Assembly: GCF_029210495.1 (NCBI RefSeq)
Contig: NZ_JARGDK010000004.1
Coordinates: 1 to 64,000 of the forward strand
Source of the DNA: Pseudothioclava nitratireducens
GTDB taxonomy: Bacteria > Pseudomonadota > Alphaproteobacteria > Rhodobacterales > Rhodobacteraceae
Length of the DNA: 64,000 nt
Direction: 5' to 3'
The notes below the pieces were generated by a model, which worked only from the letters and a program-made list of their open reading frames with translations, did not search any database and was not told the DNA's origin. Positions within the stretch are counted from its first letter, which is position 1; every line of letters begins with the position of its first letter. Below are positions 28,152 through 37,101 of the stretch, piece after piece. The position numbers were made by a program, and so were the translations under genes.

Positions 28152-30842
28152 ATGACCGTCGTGACCGGCAAGGACACTGCCAAGACCCGTCGCCAGCTCA
28201 AAGTCGGCGACAAAAGCTACGCCTACTACTCGATCCCGGCCGCGCAAGACGCGGGCCTGGGCGATTTCTCGAAGCTGCCCGCTTCGCTGAAAGTCGTGCT
28301 TGAGAACCTGCTGCGTTTCGAAGACGGCGGCTTCTCGGTTTCGGTCGACGACATCAAGGCCTTCGGTGAATGGGCCGAAAAAGGCGGCAAGAACCCGCGC
28401 GAGATCGCCTATCGTCCGGCCCGCGTGCTGATGCAGGACTTCACCGGCGTTCCGGCGGTGGTTGACCTTGCCGCCATGCGTGACGGCATCAAGGCGCTTG
28501 GCGGCGACGCCAAGAAGATCAACCCGCTGGTGCCCGTCGACCTCGTGATCGACCACTCGGTGATGATCGACGAATTCGGCAACCCGCGCGCCTTCCAGAA
28601 GAACGTTGACCTCGAATACGAGCGCAACATGGAGCGCTACCAGTTCCTGAAATGGGGTCAGGGCGCATTCGAGAACTTCCGCGTGGTGCCGCCCGGCACC
28701 GGCATCTGCCACCAGGTGAACGTGGAATACCTCGCCCAGACCGTCTGGACCGATAGCGACCAGAACGGCGAAACCGTGGCCTACCCGGACACGCTGGTCG
28801 GCACCGACAGCCACACCACCATGGTCAACGGCATGGCCGTTCTCGGCTGGGGCGTTGGCGGGATCGAGGCTGAAGCCGCGATGCTCGGCCAGCCGGTCTC
28901 GATGCTGATCCCGGAAGTCGTGGGCTTCAAGCTCACCGGCAAGATGGTCGAAGGCACCACCGCGACCGACCTCGTGCTGAAAGTCGTGGAAATGCTGCGC
29001 AAACACGGCGTGGTCGGCAAATTCGTCGAATTCTACGGTGAAGGCCTCGACAACCTGCCGCTGGCAAACCGCGCGACCATCGCCAACATGGCGCCCGAAT
29101 ACGGCGCAACCTGCGGCTTCTTCCCGATCGACGGCGAGACCCTGCGCTACCTGCGTCAGACCGGCCGCGACGAGGACCGTATCGCCCTCGTCGAAGCCTA
29201 TGCGAAGGAAAACGGCTTCTGGCGCGGCGCGGACTATGCACCGGTCTACTCCTCGACCCTCGAGCTCGACATGTCGACCATCGTTCCGGCGATCTCGGGC
29301 CCGAAACGTCCGCAGGACTACCTGCCGCTCACCAACGCGAAAGCCGCTTTCGCCAAGGAAATGAAAGAGACCTTCAAGCGCGAGATGGGCAAGGAAGTCC
29401 CGGTCAAGGGCGAGACCTACACCATGTCCTCGGGCAAGGTGGTGATCGCCTCGATCACGTCGTGCACCAACACCTCGAACCCCTATGTGCTCATCGGCGC
29501 GGGCCTCGTGGCGCGAAAGGCGCGCGAACTGGGTCTGGATCGCAAGCCGTGGGTGAAAACCTCGCTCGCGCCCGGGTCGCAGGTCGTGTCCGAATATCTC
29601 GACGCCTCGGGCCTGCAAGAAGACCTCGACGCGATCGGCTTCAACCTCGTGGGCTATGGCTGCACCACCTGTATCGGTAACTCGGGTCCGCTCCAGCCGG
29701 AAATCAGCCAGGCGATCAACGAGGGCGACCTCGTGGCGACCGCCGTGCTCTCGGGCAACCGCAACTTCGAAGGCCGGATCAGCCCCGACGTGCGCGCGAA
29801 CTACCTCGCCTCGCCGCCGCTGGTCGTCGCCTATGCGCTCGCCGGTGACATGAACATCGACATCACCTCCGAGCCGCTCGGCAAGGGCAAGGACGGTCAG
29901 GACGTCTACCTGAAGGACATCTGGCCGACCGACGAGGAAATCGCGGAGCTGGTCGACAAGACCGTCACCCGCGAGGCGTTCCTGTCGAAATATGCCGACG
30001 TGTTCAAAGGCGACGCGAAATGGCAGGCGGTCGAGACCTCGGAAGGCGAGACCTACGACTGGCCGGCAAGCTCGACCTACATCCAGAATCCGCCCTACTT
30101 CAAAGGCATGGGCCCGGATGCCGGTGAGATCTCGAACATCAACGGCGCACGCGTCCTCGCGCTGCTCGGCGACATGATCACCACCGACCACATCTCGCCC
30201 GCAGGCTCGTTCAAGCCGGAAACCCCGGCCGGCAAGTACCTGACCGAGCGTCAGGTCCTGCCGAAAGACTTCAACTCCTATGGCTCGCGCCGCGGGAACC
30301 ACGAAGTCATGATGCGCGGCACCTTCGCCAATATCCGCATCAAGAACGAGATGCTGGACGGCGTCGAAGGCGGCTTCACCAAAGGCCCGAACGGCGAGCA
30401 GACCTCGATCTACGACGCCTCGATGGAATACCAAGAGGCAGGCACGCCCCTCGTCATCTTCGGTGGCATCGAATACGGCGCGGGCTCGTCGCGTGACTGG
30501 GCAGCCAAGGGCACCAACCTCTTGGGTGTCAAGGGCGTGATCGCCGAGAGCTTCGAGCGTATCCACCGCTCGAACCTGATCGGCATGGGCGTCATCCCGT
30601 TCGAGTTCACCGGCGGCGACACCCGCAAGACGCTGAACCTGACCGGCGACGAAGTGGTCACGATCGAAGGGCTTGAGGGCGACATCAAGCCGCTCAGCCT
30701 CGTGCCCTGCACCATCACCTACAAGGATGGCTCGACCAAGCAGATCATGCTCAAGTCGCGCATCGATACCGAGGTGGAAATCGTCTACCTACGCAATGGC
30801 GGCGTGCTGCACTACGTGCTGCGCAACCTCGCCAAGTCGTAA
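28152..30842 (+). CDS. acnA: aconitate hydratase A
   Basis: An 896-residue TCA-cycle enzyme converting citrate to isocitrate with a [4Fe-4S] cluster. Cluster ligands are Cys438 ([10 protein letters not shown]) and Cys504/Cys507 ([12 protein letters not shown]). Other active-site stretches are [24 protein letters not shown] and [13 protein letters not shown] in the C-terminal swivel domain. Length equals E. coli AcnA (891). Start ATG 28152 follows GGGAGG; the frame is open far upstream but that part is not protein-like. A GTATAC-centred palindrome lies about 90 bp upstream. Confidence 0.96.
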   Translation: MTVVTGKDTAKTRRQLKVGDKSYAYYSIPAAQDAGLGDFSKLPASLKVVLENLLRFEDGGFSVSVDDIKAFGEWAEKGGKNPREIAYRPARVLMQDFTGVPAVVDLAAMRDGIKALGGDAKKINPLVPVDLVIDHSVMIDEFGNPRAFQKNVDLEYERNMERYQFLKWGQGAFENFRVVPPGTGICHQVNVEYLAQTVWTDSDQNGETVAYPDTLVGTDSHTTMVNGMAVLGWGVGGIEAEAAMLGQPVSMLIPEVVGFKLTGKMVEGTTATDLVLKVVEMLRKHGVVGKFVEFYGEGLDNLPLANRATIANMAPEYGATCGFFPIDGETLRYLRQTGRDEDRIALVEAYAKENGFWRGADYAPVYSSTLELDMSTIVPAISGPKRPQDYLPLTNAKAAFAKEMKETFKREMGKEVPVKGETYTMSSGKVVIASITSCTNTSNPYVLIGAGLVARKARELGLDRKPWVKTSLAPGSQVVSEYLDASGLQEDLDAIGFNLVGYGCTTCIGNSGPLQPEISQAINEGDLVATAVLSGNRNFEGRISPDVRANYLASPPLVVAYALAGDMNIDITSEPLGKGKDGQDVYLKDIWPTDEEIAELVDKTVTREAFLSKYADVFKGDAKWQAVETSEGETYDWPASSTYIQNPPYFKGMGPDAGEISNINGARVLALLGDMITTDHISPAGSFKPETPAGKYLTERQVLPKDFNSYGSRRGNHEVMMRGTFANIRIKNEMLDGVEGGFTKGPNGEQTSIYDASMEYQEAGTPLVIFGGIEYGAGSSRDWAAKGTNLLGVKGVIAESFERIHRSNLIGMGVIPFEFTGGDTRKTLNLTGDEVVTIEGLEGDIKPLSLVPCTITYKDGSTKQIMLKSRIDTEVEIVYLRNGGVLHYVLRNLAKS

Positions 30843-30860
30843 GCGACCGACATCACAGGA

Positions 30861-30888
30861 AAAGGCCCCGCGTTTGCGGGGCCTTTTT
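30861..30888 (+). terminator. Rho-independent terminator after acnA
   Basis: GGCCCCGC-GTTT-GCGGGGCC stem followed by TTTTT, 20 nt after the stop. Confidence 0.9.
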
Positions 30889-30965
30889 CGTTTGTGCTTT
30901 CGCCCCACCCCTTGAACCGCGGGCCCGCCTCCCCATATCACCCCCATGATGTTACGGAGGTTAAC

Positions 30966-31277
30966 ATGACCGACACTCGCGCCCTTTACATCGAGCAACG
31001 CATCTCGAACGAGGCGCCCTCGCCTTTCGTCGCTTACCTGCTGTGGTTCTTCCTCGGCATGTTCGGCGCGCATCGGTTCTATCTGGGTCGCTGGGGCTCT
31101 GCGCTTACAATGCTGGTGCTCTTCGGTATCGGCTCGGCATTGAGCGTGATCCTGATCGGCTATCTGCCGCTGGCCTTCGTGGGTCTGTGGTGGCTGATCG
31201 ACGCGCTGCTGATCCCGGGCATGATCGCACAGGACCGCGAAGTGCTGCGTTGGCAGATCGCGCAGGGCCACCGCTGA
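30966..31277 (+). CDS. TM2 domain membrane protein
   Basis: A 103-residue protein with a TM2 domain: AYLLWFFLGMFGAHRFYLGRWGSAL forms the first helix and the conserved G-x-H-R-F-Y-L-G motif, followed by two more hydrophobic helices and WWLIDALLIPGM. TM2 proteins are small inner-membrane proteins of uncertain role. A textbook GGAGG site stands 6 nt before the ATG. It is a single-gene unit after the acnA terminator. Confidence 0.85.
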   Translation: MTDTRALYIEQRISNEAPSPFVAYLLWFFLGMFGAHRFYLGRWGSALTMLVLFGIGSALSVILIGYLPLAFVGLWWLIDALLIPGMIAQDREVLRWQIAQGHR

Positions 31278-31394
31278 AAGCGCCGCCCGGCTGCGGCACT
31301 ATCCCACCTGTGCAGTCCCCGGCAGAAGCGCTAAACTTTCCGCGATTTCCAAAGGGTTGAGGTGCGAACCTCACCCAAACCTCTGGAGAGTGTC

Positions 31395-31838
31395 ATGCGC
31401 AACACCGTAATTGCGGGGTTTGCCGCCCCGCTATTGGCCGCCAGCCTTGCCGCCCCCGTCTTTGCACAGGAGTGCCTGCCCTATAGCGCCGAGCCCGCCT
31501 TTCCCGGCCCGGTTCGAGCGCGCTATGTCGCGGCGCTTGACCAGTTCGACAAGGTCAATTCCAAAGGCGCGCCGCTCGGCTCGGTGCTGGCCATGGTTCA
31601 GCAGGACCGCGCCAATGTGCACAAGTTTCACAAATGGGGTCCCGAGGACGGCGAGGACGGCTATTTCACCACCACCGACCGCCGCGCCCGGATCAGCGCC
31701 GGGCACTGGATCACATGGTGCTACGAAAACCGTGCCGATTTCGAGCGCCGGCTTCTGAACGCCTGGGGGTTCTACCAGTTCACGATGTTCGAAGGCGCGG
31801 ACGGGCGGCTGGTCACCCATATCAGCGCGCTGGATTAA
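31395..31838 (+). CDS. exported hypothetical protein
   Basis: A 147-residue protein with a clear Sec signal (MRNTVIAGFAAPLLAASLAAPVFA, cut before QECLP). The mature part has two Cys (QECLPYS and ITWCYENR) that could form a disulfide, and aromatic-rich segments (HKFHKWGPEDGEDGYF, AWGFYQFTMFEG). I do not recognise the family. The start at 31395 follows GGAGAG. An inverted repeat TGAGGT-GCGA-ACCTCA lies at 31358-31373, just upstream. It overlaps the convergent thioesterase gene by 4 nt at the stop. Confidence 0.65.
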   Translation: MRNTVIAGFAAPLLAASLAAPVFAQECLPYSAEPAFPGPVRARYVAALDQFDKVNSKGAPLGSVLAMVQQDRANVHKFHKWGPEDGEDGYFTTTDRRARISAGHWITWCYENRADFERRLLNAWGFYQFTMFEGADGRLVTHISALD

Positions 31839-32281
31839 AGCGTCACCGGGATCATCGTGCCTTGCAGCGCGGCAACATGCTTGCGCACACCGGTCGCGTC
31901 CTCGGACCAGACATCCGCCGCCACGATCACCAAACGCCGCCCGGGCTTGAGGACCCGCCCTTCGGCGATCAGCCGCCCCTGCCCCGGCGCAAGCATGTTG
32001 ATCTTCATTTCGACCGTCATCACCTCGACGCCGGGTGGCATCACGCTCAGCGCGGCATAGCCTGCTGCGTTGTCACCCAAAGTAAAGACCAGACCGGCAT
32101 GGGCGACGCCCTGTTGCTGGCGGAACTGGTCCTGCACCGGGACCGAAATCACCACCTGCCCCTGCGTCACGTCTTCGAGTGTCGCGCCGATGGTTTCCAT
32201 CATCGCCTGTTGGGCAAAACTCGCACGGATACGGGCGTCGGTTTCCGGCGTGGCCGGAGCGGTTACGGTGGTGTCTGGCAT
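31835..32281 (-). CDS. PaaI-like hotdog-fold thioesterase
   Basis: A 148-residue hotdog protein of the PaaI/YdiI group, which hydrolyse acyl- or phenylacetyl-CoA thioesters. The core helix and catalytic region QQGVAHAGLVFTLGDNAAGYAAL (with the HxG..F...D pattern) and the following MTVEMKINML strand are characteristic. It is cytosolic and probably tetrameric. The start follows a GGGAG site. It overlaps the convergent gene by 4 nt, so the two mRNAs would be antisense at their ends. Confidence 0.82.
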   Translation of the reverse strand: MPDTTVTAPATPETDARIRASFAQQAMMETIGATLEDVTQGQVVISVPVQDQFRQQQGVAHAGLVFTLGDNAAGYAALSVMPPGVEVMTVEMKINMLAPGQGRLIAEGRVLKPGRRLVIVAADVWSEDATGVRKHVAALQGTMIPVTL

Positions 32282-32396
32282 GATGTTCTCCCTCTGCGCC
32301 CATGTTTCGGCCCAGCCCCGGTCGGGTCAATGGCGTCCGCCCCCGAACCGGTCCGGCGGGAGCAATCTGACGCCACGTCAGAGGCTTCGCGCCCCG

Positions 32397-32804
32397 TCAG
32401 GCGCGGCGGTAGTCCGTCACCATGACGTAATCCTTGCGCGGGCCCTTGACCCGCCATTCAGCGCGCCACTCGGGCCAGCGATCGAATTCGTAACGCACGG
32501 CATAGTCGTCCGGGTCGCACCAATGGGTCGCCTCGGGAACGGCGGGATCGAAGCTATGAAAGGCACGGCCATCGGCGAAATCGACAATGATCCCCTTGCC
32601 GCCCCGGCGCCAGAGATAGGCGCGCTCGGCATGCATCGGCCCGGAGCCCGGCAGGGTCAGTTCACCCTCCTCGAAATAGCGCAAGCAGGCCCCATCGCGG
32701 GTGAAGCGCGCCTGCCCCTCGAACCGCCCTTCAGGGGCGTCTTTGGGGCGGATCACGCGGGATACAAGCCAGAGACCTTCAAAATCAGACAGACGCAGAA
32801 CCAT
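32397..32804 (-). CDS. DUF6314 family protein
   Basis: A 135-residue cytosolic protein, rich in Trp, Tyr and Arg, that looks like a small beta-barrel (lipocalin-like) fold: FEGLWLVSRVI, GQARFTRDGACLRYFEEGEL, YLWRRGGKGIIVDFADGRAFHSF, HWCDPDDYAVRYEF, and WRVKGPRKDYVMVTDYRR at the end. This pattern matches the proteobacterial DUF6314 family of unknown function. It is divergent from purB with 82 bp between. Confidence 0.7.
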   Translation of the reverse strand: MVLRLSDFEGLWLVSRVIRPKDAPEGRFEGQARFTRDGACLRYFEEGELTLPGSGPMHAERAYLWRRGGKGIIVDFADGRAFHSFDPAVPEATHWCDPDDYAVRYEFDRWPEWRAEWRVKGPRKDYVMVTDYRRA

Positions 32805-32886
32805 TCAAACCAGCCTTTACCTTGCCCCTAGGGCGCGCGCAGTCTAGAAGCCCGGCAATGCCTCCACAACCGAAAGGCCGCTGCCA

Positions 32887-34191
32887 ATGATCCCGCGTTA
32901 TGCCCGCCAAGAGATGGTCGATATCTGGGAACCCGCGACGAAATTCAAGATCTGGTATGAGATCGAGGCCCATGCCTGCGATGCGCAAGCCGATCTGGGC
33001 GTGATCCCGCGCGAAAATGCCGAGGCTGTGTGGAAGGCCAAGGATGTGGAATTCGACGTGGCGCGCATCGACGAGATCGAGGCCGTGACCAAGCATGACG
33101 TGATCGCCTTCCTGACGCATCTGGCCGAGCATGTCGGTTCGGAAGAGGCCCGCTTCGTCCATCAGGGCATGACCTCGTCGGACGTGCTCGACACCTGCCT
33201 GAACGTGCAGCTCGTGCGCGCGGCAGACATCCTGCTGGCCAATCTCGACAAGGTTCTGGCGGCGCTGAAAACCCGCGCCTATGAGCACAAAAACACCGTC
33301 CGCGTGGGCCGCTCGCACGGCATCCATGCCGAGCCAACGACGATGGGCCTCACCTTCGCGCGCTTCTATGCCGAAATGGACCGCAACAAGGCCCGCCTGC
33401 AAGCGGCGCGCGAAGAGGTTGCGACCGGCGCAATCTCGGGCGCGGTCGGCACCTTCGCCAATATCGACCCGCGCGTCGAAGAGCATGTCTGCGAAAAACT
33501 GGGCCTGCGCCCCGAGCCGATCTCGACCCAGGTGATCCCGCGTGACCGCCATGCGATGTTCTTTGCAACGCTGGGCGTCATCGCCTCGTCGATCGAGAAT
33601 ATCGCGATCGAAATCCGCCACATGCAGCGCACCGAGGTGCTGGAAGGCGCCGAATTCTTCTCGATGGGCCAAAAGGGCTCGTCGGCGATGCCGCACAAGA
33701 AGAACCCGGTGCTGACCGAAAACCTCACCGGCCTTGCACGACTGGTGCGCATGACGGTGGTCCCGGCGATGGAGAACGTGGCTCTCTGGCACGAGCGCGA
33801 CATCTCGCACAGCTCGGTCGAGCGCGGCATCGGGCCGGACGCGACGATCACCCTCGATTTCGCGCTCAACCGCCTCGCCGGCGTCGTCGAAAAGATGCTG
33901 ATCTTCCCGCAGAACATGCTCGACAACATGAACAAGTTCCCCGGCCTCGTGATGAGCCAGCGCGTGCTGCTGGCGCTGACGCAGGCGGGCGTGTCGCGTG
34001 AAGACGCTTATGCGATGGTGCAGCGCAATGCGCTCAAGGTCTGGGAAGACCGCGTCGATTTCCGCGAGCAGTTGCTGGCGGACAAGGACGTGGTCGCAGC
34101 CCTTGGCGTCGATGCGATCAACGCCAAGTTCGATATGGACTACCACACCAAGCATGTGGACACGATTTTCGCCCGCGTTTTCGGCGAATAA
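32887..34191 (+). CDS. purB: adenylosuccinate lyase
   Basis: A 434-residue enzyme of the fumarase/aspartase superfamily that acts twice in purine synthesis (SAICAR to AICAR, and adenylosuccinate to AMP). The superfamily signature GSSAMPHKKNP begins at residue 264 and carries the catalytic Ser on its flexible loop. Other sites are MTSSDVLDT and RVGRSHGIHAEPTTMGL with the catalytic His. It has the short length of the Bacillus/Thermotoga type. A small secreted-protein gene follows. Confidence 0.95.
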   Translation: MIPRYARQEMVDIWEPATKFKIWYEIEAHACDAQADLGVIPRENAEAVWKAKDVEFDVARIDEIEAVTKHDVIAFLTHLAEHVGSEEARFVHQGMTSSDVLDTCLNVQLVRAADILLANLDKVLAALKTRAYEHKNTVRVGRSHGIHAEPTTMGLTFARFYAEMDRNKARLQAAREEVATGAISGAVGTFANIDPRVEEHVCEKLGLRPEPISTQVIPRDRHAMFFATLGVIASSIENIAIEIRHMQRTEVLEGAEFFSMGQKGSSAMPHKKNPVLTENLTGLARLVRMTVVPAMENVALWHERDISHSSVERGIGPDATITLDFALNRLAGVVEKMLIFPQNMLDNMNKFPGLVMSQRVLLALTQAGVSREDAYAMVQRNALKVWEDRVDFREQLLADKDVVAALGVDAINAKFDMDYHTKHVDTIFARVFGE

Positions 34192-34269
34192 TCGCGATCT
34201 CACGCATCGGTGATGGCGCGGATCGGGTGATTCGTGGTCTCCTGTTCCGACAACAACAGGAGAGCGACC

Positions 34270-34419
34270 ATGAAGAGAACGATCCTCGCCGCCTTCGTCC
34301 TCGCCCTGACGCCGATGGCGGCTGCCGCATTCGGATGCAGCGAGCGCACTGCGATGAGCTGCCCCGAAGGGCAAAGCTGGGACGCGGAAACCAAGTCCTG
34401 CGTGATCCACAGCAGCTAA
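34270..34419 (+). CDS. small exported Cys-containing protein
   Basis: A 49-residue protein with a signal peptide (MKRTILAAFVLALTPMAAAA) and a 29-residue mature part containing three Cys in the order C-x7-C-x12-C (FGCSERTAMSC, EGQSW, SCVIHSS). The pattern resembles a short chitin-binding-like or knottin-like fragment, but that is speculation. An AGGAG site lies before the ATG. Comparable tiny proteins sit after purB in other Rhodobacteraceae and are often mis-named after it. A terminator follows directly. Confidence 0.65.
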   Translation: MKRTILAAFVLALTPMAAAAFGCSERTAMSCPEGQSWDAETKSCVIHSS

Positions 34420-34425
34420 GATGAT

Positions 34426-34457
34426 GGCCCTTGCCGCAGTGACGGTAAGGGCCTTTT
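34426..34457 (+). terminator. terminator after the small Cys protein
   Basis: GGCCCTTGCCG/CGGTAAGGGCC stem (one mismatch) followed by TTTTAA. Confidence 0.8.
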
Positions 34458-34509
34458 AACTGGCGTCTGCGACCCTGTCCGAAGCAACACCGGATTCGGA
34501 GGGATACTC

Positions 34510-35571
34510 GTGAATGCCATCGCCCCGATGACCCCTATCGGCCAGCTCGCCGCACCGGGCGGTTCAAGCGCGCCCAAGGGGCTGACGCGTCGGCAAAAGG
34601 CGGCCATCGTCGTACGCCTTCTCTCAGCCGAGGGGGTGAAGGTGCCGCTCACCGATCTCAGCGACGATCAGCAAACCAGCCTGACACAGGAAATCGCGCA
34701 GCTTCGGCTCGTGGATCGTGACACGCTGCATCAGGTGGTTGAGGAATTCTGCGCAGAGCTGGAGGCGGTCGGTCTCGCCTTTCCGGGGGGCATTGATGGG
34801 GCTTTGTCGCTGCTCGACGGGCAGTTATCGGCCTCGGCGGCGACGCGGCTGCGGCGGCTGGCCAGCGGCACGTCGCGGGCCGATCCATGGGAGCGGCTGG
34901 CCGGGCTTTCGGTGGACATGCTGGCTCCGGTGCTTGAGGAGGAAAGCACCGAGGTCGGGGCCGTCGTGCTGTCGAAACTCTCGGTCGGCAAGGCGGCGGA
35001 ACTGCTCAGCAAGCTGCCCGGCGACAAGGCGCGGCGGATCGCTTATGCGGTGTCGCTCACCGGGAATGTCTCGCCCGAGACCGTGCACCGGATCGGTCAG
35101 GCGCTTGCCGCGCAGCTCGACGCGCAGCCTGCCCGAGCGTTCGATACCGGGCCGGTGGAACGGGTGGGGGCCATCCTCAATTATTCGGCGGCGGCCACGC
35201 GCGATGCGGTGCTCAAGGGTCTGGAAGAGGACGATCAGGTTTTTGCCGATCAGGTCAAGAAGGCAATCTTTACCTTCGCCAATATCCCCGCCCGGCTCGA
35301 CCCGCGCGATATCCCCAAGATTTTGCGCAGTGTCGATCAGGCCAAACTCGTGGTCGCGCTGGCGGGCGCCACCGGGGCGCTGGAGAAATCGGCGGAATTC
35401 ATTCTCTCCAACATCTCGCAACGCATGGCCCAATCGCTGCGCGAAGAGATGGAAAATCTCGGCAAGGTGAAAGAGAAAGACGCCGAAGAAGCGATGGGGC
35501 TCGTCGTCACGGCGATCCGGGAAATGGAAGCTGCGGGCGAGATTTTCCTTGTCGCGGAAGAGGAAGAATGA
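34510..35571 (+). CDS. fliG: flagellar motor switch protein FliG (isolated gene)
   Basis: A 353-residue protein of the FliG family, which forms the rotor ring facing the stator and transmits torque. The N-terminal part (GLTRRQKAAIVVRLLSAEG), the middle domain and the C-terminal torque helix region (ALEKSAEFILSNISQRMAQSLREEMENLGKVKEKDAEEAMGLVVTAIREMEAAGEI) match FliG, including alternating charged residues. The start is a GTG at 34510. No other flagellar gene is nearby, which is unusual. It lies between terminator-ended purB and gap1. Confidence 0.82.
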   Translation: MNAIAPMTPIGQLAAPGGSSAPKGLTRRQKAAIVVRLLSAEGVKVPLTDLSDDQQTSLTQEIAQLRLVDRDTLHQVVEEFCAELEAVGLAFPGGIDGALSLLDGQLSASAATRLRRLASGTSRADPWERLAGLSVDMLAPVLEEESTEVGAVVLSKLSVGKAAELLSKLPGDKARRIAYAVSLTGNVSPETVHRIGQALAAQLDAQPARAFDTGPVERVGAILNYSAAATRDAVLKGLEEDDQVFADQVKKAIFTFANIPARLDPRDIPKILRSVDQAKLVVALAGATGALEKSAEFILSNISQRMAQSLREEMENLGKVKEKDAEEAMGLVVTAIREMEAAGEIFLVAEEEE

Positions 35572-35682
35572 CGCCTTCCCCCTGCCCCGACTCGCCTTGC
35601 GGCGGCCTGTCGTCGCCTTAGCGCCGCGCGTTTTCCCGGTGCTCCGCGTGGCGGCAACCGGCCCATTGCGCGGGCCGGTCGT

Positions 35683-35696
35683 CGCTAACGTTATCG
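35683..35696 (+). promoter_or_regulatory. LacI-type (CceR-like) operator before gap1
   Basis: CGCTAACGTTATCG is a near-perfect 14-bp palindrome (12 of 14 positions) with central CG, 115 bp before the gap1 start. LacI-family regulators, such as CceR of Rhodobacter sphaeroides that controls central carbon genes, use such sites. Confidence 0.5.
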
Positions 35697-35810
35697 CAAT
35701 CACCCCATGTTTGCGCCAACAGCCGGACAGTGTGGCTTCCCAAGGGGCGGCGGGGCATGGTATCGCCTGCGGCGTATCAGGGAAGTCTGCCCCAATTCAG
35801 GAGAGCGCAC

Positions 35811-36812
35811 ATGACCGTCACCATCGGGATCAACGGCTTCGGCCGCATCGGCCGCTGCACCTTGGCGCATATCGCGGAAGCTGCGCGCAATGACGTTCAG
35901 GTCGTCAAGATCAACGCCACCGGCCCGATCGAGACCAACGCACACCTGCTGAAATATGACTCCGTCCACGGCCGGTTCGCCGGGCCCGTCAAGATCGAAG
36001 GCAAGACCCTCGATCTCGGCCAGGGCCCGATTGAAGTCATGTCGACCTACAACCCCGATGAGCTGGACTGGGACGGCGTCGATGTGGTGATGGAATGCAC
36101 CGGCAAGTTCAATGCGCGCGACAAGGCCGCCGTTCACCTTGGTCGCGGCGCCAAGCGCGTGCTGGTTTCGGCCCCCGCCAAGAATGCCGACAAGACGGTC
36201 GTTTATGGCGTGAACCACCGCGATCTGCGCGCCGAGCATGAGGTTGTCTCGAACGGCTCGTGCACCACGAACTGCCTTGCACCGCTCGCCAAGGTCCTGA
36301 ACGAGGCCATCGGTATCGAATCGGGCATCATGACCACGATCCACTCCTATACCGGGGACCAGCCGACGCTGGATCGCCGCCACAAGGATCTCTATCGCGC
36401 CCGCGCCGCGGCCATGGCGATGATCCCGACTTCGACCGGCGCCGCAAAAGCCATCGGCGAAGTGCTGCCTGAACTGGCGGGCAAGCTCGACGGGACCGCG
36501 ATGCGCGTGCCGACCCCGAACGTTTCGGCGGTCGACCTGACGTTCGTGGCCTCGAAATCGGTCACTGTTCAGGACGTGAACGAGATCGTTCGTGAGGCCG
36601 CCCAAGGCTATATGGGCATGGTTCTGGCTTATGACCCCGAACCCAAGGTCTCTATCGACTTCAACCACACGCCCTACTCGTCTATCTTCGCCCCCGACCA
36701 AACCAAGGTCACCGGCGGCAAGCTGGTGCGCGTTCTGGCTTGGTATGACAACGAATGGGGCTTCTCCTGCCGCATGGCCGACGTGGCCGGCGCGATGGGC
36801 CGCCTGCTCTGA
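35811..36812 (+). CDS. gap: glyceraldehyde-3-phosphate dehydrogenase, GapB-like
   Basis: A 333-residue enzyme with the Rossmann motif INGFGRIGR and catalytic Cys151 in [12 protein letters not shown]. At the position of the Asp that binds the adenosine ribose of NAD (Asp32 in standard numbering) it has Ala36 (KINATGPIETNAHLL). Bacillus GapB, the NADP-using gluconeogenic enzyme, also has Asn-Ala there, so this copy probably accepts NADP and works in gluconeogenesis or the Calvin cycle. An AGGAG site precedes the ATG; the frame opens upstream to 35730 without protein character. A small membrane protein gene and gap2 follow. Confidence 0.93.
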   Translation: MTVTIGINGFGRIGRCTLAHIAEAARNDVQVVKINATGPIETNAHLLKYDSVHGRFAGPVKIEGKTLDLGQGPIEVMSTYNPDELDWDGVDVVMECTGKFNARDKAAVHLGRGAKRVLVSAPAKNADKTVVYGVNHRDLRAEHEVVSNGSCTTNCLAPLAKVLNEAIGIESGIMTTIHSYTGDQPTLDRRHKDLYRARAAAMAMIPTSTGAAKAIGEVLPELAGKLDGTAMRVPTPNVSAVDLTFVASKSVTVQDVNEIVREAAQGYMGMVLAYDPEPKVSIDFNHTPYSSIFAPDQTKVTGGKLVRVLAWYDNEWGFSCRMADVAGAMGRLL

Positions 36813-36850
36813 TCTGCCCGCGCCAACAGCCCGGGCTCTAAGGACCGACC

Positions 36851-36994
36851 ATGTCGAACCCTGTCGCGCTCGGGCTTGGTGCCCTGATCCTGATCTGCCT
36901 CCTGCTCGATGGCTTTGCCAACGATTGGGGGGCGGTTCTGTTTATGGGCGCCAAAATCGTCGATCTCATCCATTTCGTCGCCTTCTGGCGCTAA
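36851..36994 (+). CDS. small membrane protein between the two gap genes
   Basis: A 47-residue protein, almost entirely hydrophobic, with two membrane segments: residues 5-20 (VALGLGALILICLLLD) and 28-45 (AVLFMGAKIVDLIHFVAFW), joined by GFANDWG. The start codon is 38 nt after the gap1 stop. Its composition is clearly that of a membrane protein rather than chance. No known function. Small proteins of this type are seen beside gap in other Rhodobacteraceae. Confidence 0.65.
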   Translation: MSNPVALGLGALILICLLLDGFANDWGAVLFMGAKIVDLIHFVAFWR

Positions 36995-37034
36995 GCCTTT
37001 CGCGCGAAGGTTGACCTTTTGTGCAAAATCGCCA

Positions 37035-37048
37035 TGTTAGCGCAAACA
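37035..37048 (+). promoter_or_regulatory. LacI-type (CceR-like) operator before gap2
   Basis: TGTTAGCGCAAACA, with half-sites TGTT and AACA around a central GCGC, lies 53 bp before the gap2 start and after the small-protein stop. gap2 therefore has its own promoter and control. Confidence 0.5.
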
Positions 37049-37101
37049 TGCGCAACGGGCCGAGTCGTCGCTTTGCGCAGCCGCAGCCAGAGGAGGCACG
37101 C

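Noticed and set aside
28134-30566. 810-residue open frame on the minus strand
   Set aside because: Shadow of acnA; long antisense frames are expected at this GC content.
31358-31373. TGAGGT-GCGA-ACCTCA hairpin as a regulatory element
   Set aside because: It is short, lies directly before the ribosome-binding site of an unknown gene, and there is no second copy or known regulator to support a call.
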